Shown here: positions 60,701 to 64,000 of the stretch, in pieces
Numbering within the stretch: position 1 is the stretch's first letter
How the letters are laid out: each line of letters starts with the position of its first letter
Assembly: GCF_001655685.1 (NCBI RefSeq)
Contig: NZ_LYVF01000047.1
Location: 124,001-188,000, forward strand
Source of the DNA: Desulfotomaculum copahuensis
GTDB taxonomy: Bacteria > Bacillota > Desulfotomaculia > Desulfotomaculales > Desulfovirgulaceae
DNA length: 64,000 nucleotides
Direction of reading: 5' to 3'
Notes under the pieces: generated by a model
What the model was told of the DNA's origin: nothing
Database searches by the model: none
The model's input: only the letters and a program-made list of their open reading frames with translations
Program-made: the position numbers and the translations under genes

Positions 60701-61676
60701 TTTGTCCGCAGTCGCCCGGGCGCTGGAGGAGTGCCGGCATGTGATCCTGTGCGGCCATGTCATGCCCGACGGTGATTGTCTCGGTTCGGCGGCGGCGCTC
60801 GGTTTGGCCCTGGAAGCACGTCAAAAGCGGGTAACCCTGGCCAGTCCCGATCCCCTGCCGGATATCTACGACTTTTTGCCCGGGGCGGAGCGGTTCCGGA
60901 TCGGGGAGGCCGGTCTGGACGGGGACTATGACCTGTTCATGGCCCTGGATTGTTCTGTGCCCGCCCGCCTGGGGGCGCTGCGCTTACTGCTGGACAGGCC
61001 GTTAACGGTGGTCAGCGTGGATCATCATGCCGGCGGCGATGCGAACTTTGCCCGTTATTTTTATGTGGATCCGCGGGCGGCGGCCACCGGGGAGATTATC
61101 TTCGACCTGCTGCAATTAATGCAGATTCCGGTCACACCGGATATTGCCGCCTGCCTGTATACGGCCATTGTCACCGACACGGGTTCCTTCCGTTATCAGA
61201 ATACCACGCCGGCCACCCACCGGCGGGCGGCCGCGCTGATCGAACAGGGGGCTGACGCGCCGCTTTTGAACACCCTGCTTTTCAGCCGGAAGTCGCTGCT
61301 CCACCTGCGCTTGCTGCAGGCCGCCCTGGCCAACCTGAATTTGTCCGCCGGCGGGCGGGTGGCCTGGATGCACGTCACTGCGGAAATGATGACAAGTCTC
61401 GGAGCCAGGGAAGAACATTCCGACGGGCTGATCGATTACATCCGTTCCATCCGGGGGGTGGAAGTGGCTGTCATCTTCCGGGAAACATCGCCCGGGCAGT
61501 TTAAGATCGGCTTCCGCTCCAAGGAACGGGTTGACGTAAACAAACTGGCCGCCCTGTTCGGCGGCGGCGGTCACGTGCGCGCCTCGGGGGCCGTGGTGGC
61601 CGGAGAATTGGACCGGCTGACCACCCAGGTGATTGCGGCGGTTGAAAAAGCGGTGCAAGAAGCATGGACGGAATAA
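60693..61676 (+). CDS. nrnA: Bifunctional oligoribonuclease/PAP phosphatase NrnA (DHH family)
   Basis: 327 residues. The DHH metal site is in [29 protein letters not shown] and [11 protein letters not shown]; the DHHA1 substrate domain ends [12 protein letters not shown]. It degrades short oligoribonucleotides and 3'-phosphoadenosine 5'-phosphate. The latter is a by-product of sulfate assimilation. ATG 60693 follows GGGAGGAGG and lies inside the end of rbfA; the end overlaps truB by 13 bases. Confidence 0.94.
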   Translation: MNDLSAVARALEECRHVILCGHVMPDGDCLGSAAALGLALEARQKRVTLASPDPLPDIYDFLPGAERFRIGEAGLDGDYDLFMALDCSVPARLGALRLLLDRPLTVVSVDHHAGGDANFARYFYVDPRAAATGEIIFDLLQLMQIPVTPDIAACLYTAIVTDTGSFRYQNTTPATHRRAAALIEQGADAPLLNTLLFSRKSLLHLRLLQAALANLNLSAGGRVAWMHVTAEMMTSLGAREEHSDGLIDYIRSIRGVEVAVIFRETSPGQFKIGFRSKERVDVNKLAALFGGGGHVRASGAVVAGELDRLTTQVIAAVEKAVQEAWTE

Positions 61677-62593
61677 TCAACCTGTTAAAACCGCCGGGCA
61701 TGACCTCTCATGACGCAGTGAACTATTTGCGCCGGCTGAGCGGGCAGAAAAAAGCCGGGCACACCGGAACCCTTGACCCGGGGGCGGCCGGAGTGCTGCC
61801 AATCTGCCTGGGCCGGGCCACCCGGTTGATCCAGTTCATGGAACACGACAAGGCCTACCGGGCGGAAATAACCTTCGGCTACCGCACGGACTCGGGCGAC
61901 ACCTTTGGACGGGTGACCGGCATAAGTGACGCCCGTGGTCTGACCATGGAACAGGTGGCCCGGATCCTGCCGGAATTCACGGGTGAAATCAGCCAGGTGC
62001 CGCCGATGACCTCCGCGGTGCGCTATCAGGGTAAAAAGCTTTACGAGCTGGCCCGCCGGGGTGTCGAAGTGGAAAGAACGCCCCGGCGGGTGATCATCCA
62101 CCGAATCAGTCTGACGACGGGAACCGGTTGGGGTACCGCCCGCCCCCGGGTGCTGGTGGATGTGGAGTGTTCCGCCGGTACATATATCCGCTCCCTCTGT
62201 CAGGATCTTGGCGCGCGGCTGGACTGCGGGGCCACGATGAGCTTTTTGTTGCGCGTTCGCGCCGGTGTTTTCACCCTTTCCGGCGCCATCACCCTGGAAG
62301 AACTGGCCGCGGCGGCTGGAAAAGGCCATTTGGCCGGGATGATCACGGATGCCGATTGCGCCCTGGCGCACCTGCCGGCCGTACAGGTGAGGGACTCGTC
62401 GGTCGCGGCGGTGCGGCACGGCAACTGTCTGTACCAGCCGGGAGTGGCCGGCATGCAGGGCATCCCGGAGCACGGCGGCATGGTGCGCCTGCGGGCGAAA
62501 GACCGGTTGCTGGCGGTGGCACGCGCCCTGCCCGACGAAAGACGCCCCGGCCGGTACTGCTTCCAGCCGGCGACAGTAGTCGATAATACATAA
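61664..62593 (+). CDS. truB: tRNA pseudouridine(55) synthase TruB
   Basis: 309 residues. [17 protein letters not shown] and HTGTLDPGAAGVLPICLGRATRL (catalytic Asp in TLDP) are TruB motifs. A C-terminal PUA-like domain lies near 240-305. It forms pseudouridine 55 in the T arm of tRNAs. ATG 61664 lies inside the end of nrnA; the start is supported by the immediately conserved N-terminus. Confidence 0.96.
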   Translation: MDGIINLLKPPGMTSHDAVNYLRRLSGQKKAGHTGTLDPGAAGVLPICLGRATRLIQFMEHDKAYRAEITFGYRTDSGDTFGRVTGISDARGLTMEQVARILPEFTGEISQVPPMTSAVRYQGKKLYELARRGVEVERTPRRVIIHRISLTTGTGWGTARPRVLVDVECSAGTYIRSLCQDLGARLDCGATMSFLLRVRAGVFTLSGAITLEELAAAAGKGHLAGMITDADCALAHLPAVQVRDSSVAAVRHGNCLYQPGVAGMQGIPEHGGMVRLRAKDRLLAVARALPDERRPGRYCFQPATVVDNT

Positions 62594-62711
62594 ACACGGT
62601 TAACGCACCCTGTAATTAACCTGAACAATATATAACCGGGCAAGTTTGCCGGCCGCGGGGAGGCAGTGGTTATTCCGCGCCGCTGCAATGCCCCGGTCAG
62701 TGCGAAATAAT

Positions 62712-62756
62712 GGCAGAGTCCCGGGATGAACCGGGGCAGTGCCAAAGAGTTTTTTT
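62712..62756 (+). terminator. Probable terminator after truB
   Basis: GGCA...TGCC encloses an inner CCCGG/CCGGG stem, followed by seven Ts. The stem is imperfect. If active it would reduce read-through into ribF, which sits 51 bases beyond and has its own SD. Confidence 0.55.
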
Positions 62757-62806
62757 GACACCCGGCATCCGACTTCTGACCACTGCTTTTTGGAGGATTG
62801 AGCACA

Positions 62807-63733
62807 GTGCAGGTTTATGAAACGTGGCAGGGAATCAAGGGAAAACACCCCCGGATCGTTGTCGGCCTTGGCAATTTCGACGGTGTTCACCTGGGTCACC
62901 GTAAGCTGATCGAAAGTTTGGTCGCCGCCGCCCGGGAAACCGGTGGTACGCCGGCCGTATTCACCTTTTATCCCCATCCCATGGCCGTGCTATGTCCCGG
63001 ACAGGCACCTCCCCTGCTGCTCACCCAGGAAGCCAAAGGGCGTATGATGAACCGTCTGGGCGTGGCGGTGCTGTTGCGTGTACCTTTCACCATGGAATTT
63101 GCCCGCCTGGAGCCGCAGGCGTTTATTGAAGAGGTACTGGTAGACAATCTCGGGATCCAGGCCGTTTTCGCCGGATACAATTATACCTTCGGCCACCGGG
63201 GCCGGGGCAACCCGGAATTGCTGCTGGAATACGGCCGCCGGTACAGTTTTGATGTACACGTGGTGCCACCGGTGGAGGTGGACGGCCGGGTGATCAGCAG
63301 CACGCTGATCCGCGGCCTGCTGATGGACGGGGATGTGGCCGGGGCGAAAAAATACCTGGGCTATACCCCTTTTGTAGAAGGAACGGTGGTGGCCGGGGAA
63401 CGGCGGGGCAATACACTGGGCTTTCCCACGGCCAACCTGGAGCCGGAGCCGGATCTTTTGCTTCCGGCCAACGGTGTATATGCCGTACGGGTGCTGATGG
63501 ACGGGGATTCCTTCCTGGGGGTGGCCAATGTGGGTGTCAAGCCCACTTTTCACGGCAACAATCACCGGCGCAATGTGGAGGTTCACCTGCTGGACTTCCA
63601 TGGCGATCTGTACGGATGCTGGATGCTCGTCCGGTTCGAACGGCGCCTGCGGGCGGAAAGGCGCTTCGCTTCCCCGGGGGAGTTGGTGGCCCAGATCAGG
63701 CGGGATATTGTCCAGGCGCGCGGTGTGGAATAA
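62807..63733 (+). CDS. ribF: Bifunctional riboflavin kinase/FAD synthetase
   Basis: 308 residues from GTG 62807, 9 bases after GGAGGA; TTG 62798 directly touches the SD. GNFDGVHLGHRKLI (FAD synthetase nucleotidyl-transferase site), SSTLIRGLLMDGDV, and GERRGNTLGFPTANL (riboflavin kinase) are all present. It turns riboflavin into FMN and FAD. In this strain rpsO and pnp, common next genes, do not follow directly. Confidence 0.96.
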   Translation: MQVYETWQGIKGKHPRIVVGLGNFDGVHLGHRKLIESLVAAARETGGTPAVFTFYPHPMAVLCPGQAPPLLLTQEAKGRMMNRLGVAVLLRVPFTMEFARLEPQAFIEEVLVDNLGIQAVFAGYNYTFGHRGRGNPELLLEYGRRYSFDVHVVPPVEVDGRVISSTLIRGLLMDGDVAGAKKYLGYTPFVEGTVVAGERRGNTLGFPTANLEPEPDLLLPANGVYAVRVLMDGDSFLGVANVGVKPTFHGNNHRRNVEVHLLDFHGDLYGCWMLVRFERRLRAERRFASPGELVAQIRRDIVQARGVE

Positions 63734-63799
63734 CGAAACCGGACTGGAAAAATATAAGTGGAAAATCATATCCGTTAATGAATATAAATGCTACAAATG

Positions 63800-63828
63800 T
63801 TTACTTGCTTGCGGGATTATGCTAAAAT
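63800..63828 (+). promoter_or_regulatory. Sigma-A promoter of the last gene
   Basis: TTTACT, a 17-base spacer and TAAAAT; start near 63835. Confidence 0.65.
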
Positions 63829-63839
63829 TAATACGTTGA

Positions 63840-63896
63840 ACGTCCCAGTTTGAAGGCACGGCTCCGGAAAGCCGCCTTGAGCCTAAAAGGAGACGT
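63840..63896 (+). promoter_or_regulatory. Structured leader that can sequester its own SD
   Basis: ACGTC (63840-63844) plus CC pairs with GG-A-GACGT (63889-63896), hiding the GGAG SD. Inside it AAGGC..GGCT (53-63) pairs with AGCCGCCTT (70-78). An exclusive alternative pairs GGCTC (63860-63864) with GAGCC (63879-63883). No known riboswitch class is recognised. Confidence 0.45.
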
Positions 63897-63901
63897 AAAA
63901 C

Positions 63902-64000
63902 ATGGGTGTACCCAAATTCGACTCGCCGGAGGAAGAAATTAAAAAGTGGCTTAATCATATCGCCCTGATTTGCCTGAGCGAAGAATTCCAGGAATTAAAA
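63902..64000 (+). CDS. Start of an unidentified protein (runs off the window)
   Basis: The first 33 residues (MGVPKFDSPEEEIKKWLNH, then IALICLSEEFQELK) are visible. ATG 63902 is 9 bases after the AAAAGGAG SD. The fragment is acidic and helical and too short to place in a family. It has its own promoter and a structured leader, so it is not part of the ribF transcript. Confidence 0.7.
   Translation, partial: MGVPKFDSPEEEIKKWLNHIALICLSEEFQELK

Noticed and set aside
62594-62806. FMN riboswitch upstream of ribF
   Set aside because: The conserved RFN-element blocks are absent; the interval is explained by an imperfect terminator.

Overview
The window reads as the chromosome of a GC-rich, anaerobic, spore-forming Firmicute, most like the sulfate-reducing or syntrophic Peptococcaceae (Desulfotomaculum/Pelotomaculum type). 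That placement is inference. It rests on the Firmicute order of the rpsB-to-ribF translation cluster, two spore-coat (CotF-like) genes, a ferredoxin-dependent 2-oxoacid oxidoreductase, an Fe-S old-yellow-enzyme oxidoreductase, several TauE/SafE permeases and strong Shine-Dalgarno (SD) sites with many GTG/TTG starts. No rRNA, tRNA, CRISPR array, insertion sequence or prophage is visible.

Layout. 1-3.7 kb: end of a MoxR/VWA pair, then trmK and a Nif3-like gene. 4-6.9 kb: a four-gene 2-oxoacid:ferredoxin oxidoreductase operon behind a near-perfect sigma-54 promoter. 7.0-7.5 kb: RNase P RNA with an unusually long P12 hairpin. 7.5-11.3 kb (minus): phosphomannomutase and two membrane glycosyltransferase genes. 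11.5-13.7 kb: OmpR-type two-component system. 13.9-19.8 kb: secreted and surface proteins (stalk/transglutaminase protein, lipoprotein, SLH-domain protein), a two-subunit UxaA-family lyase and small proteins. Two of the secreted-protein genes share an identically spaced upstream repeat module. 20-22.4 kb: a Ski2-like helicase encoded as two adjacent ORFs. 22.4-26.2 kb: a possible small RNA, two coat genes, a 2,4-dienoyl-CoA-reductase-like enzyme and acuA.

26.3-36.7 kb is the most distinctive accessory region. It holds an NtrC-type regulator with its histidine kinase, a sigma-54 promoter, three TauE/SafE permease genes each next to a poorly characterised partner, and two tiny membrane proteins. 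Three CRP/FNR-type palindromes lie upstream of these units at activator-like distances. I read it as a redox- and two-component-controlled anion (probably sulfur oxyanion) transport locus; the substrate is inferred only from the family.

36.8-41 kb: an FAD oxidoreductase, a zinc-ribbon protein and an orphan PAS histidine kinase. 41.1-63.7 kb: the core cluster rpsB-tsf-pyrH-frr-(PASTA-like)-(ferredoxin)-uppS-cdsA-(ytvI-like)-dxr-rseP-ispG-proS-(glycosyltransferase)-(mgtC-like)-rimP-nusA-ylxR-ylxQ-infB-rbfA-nrnA-truB-ribF. It links translation, undecaprenyl/isoprenoid synthesis and phospholipid synthesis. The window ends in the start of an unknown gene whose leader can fold in two exclusive ways, one of which hides its SD.
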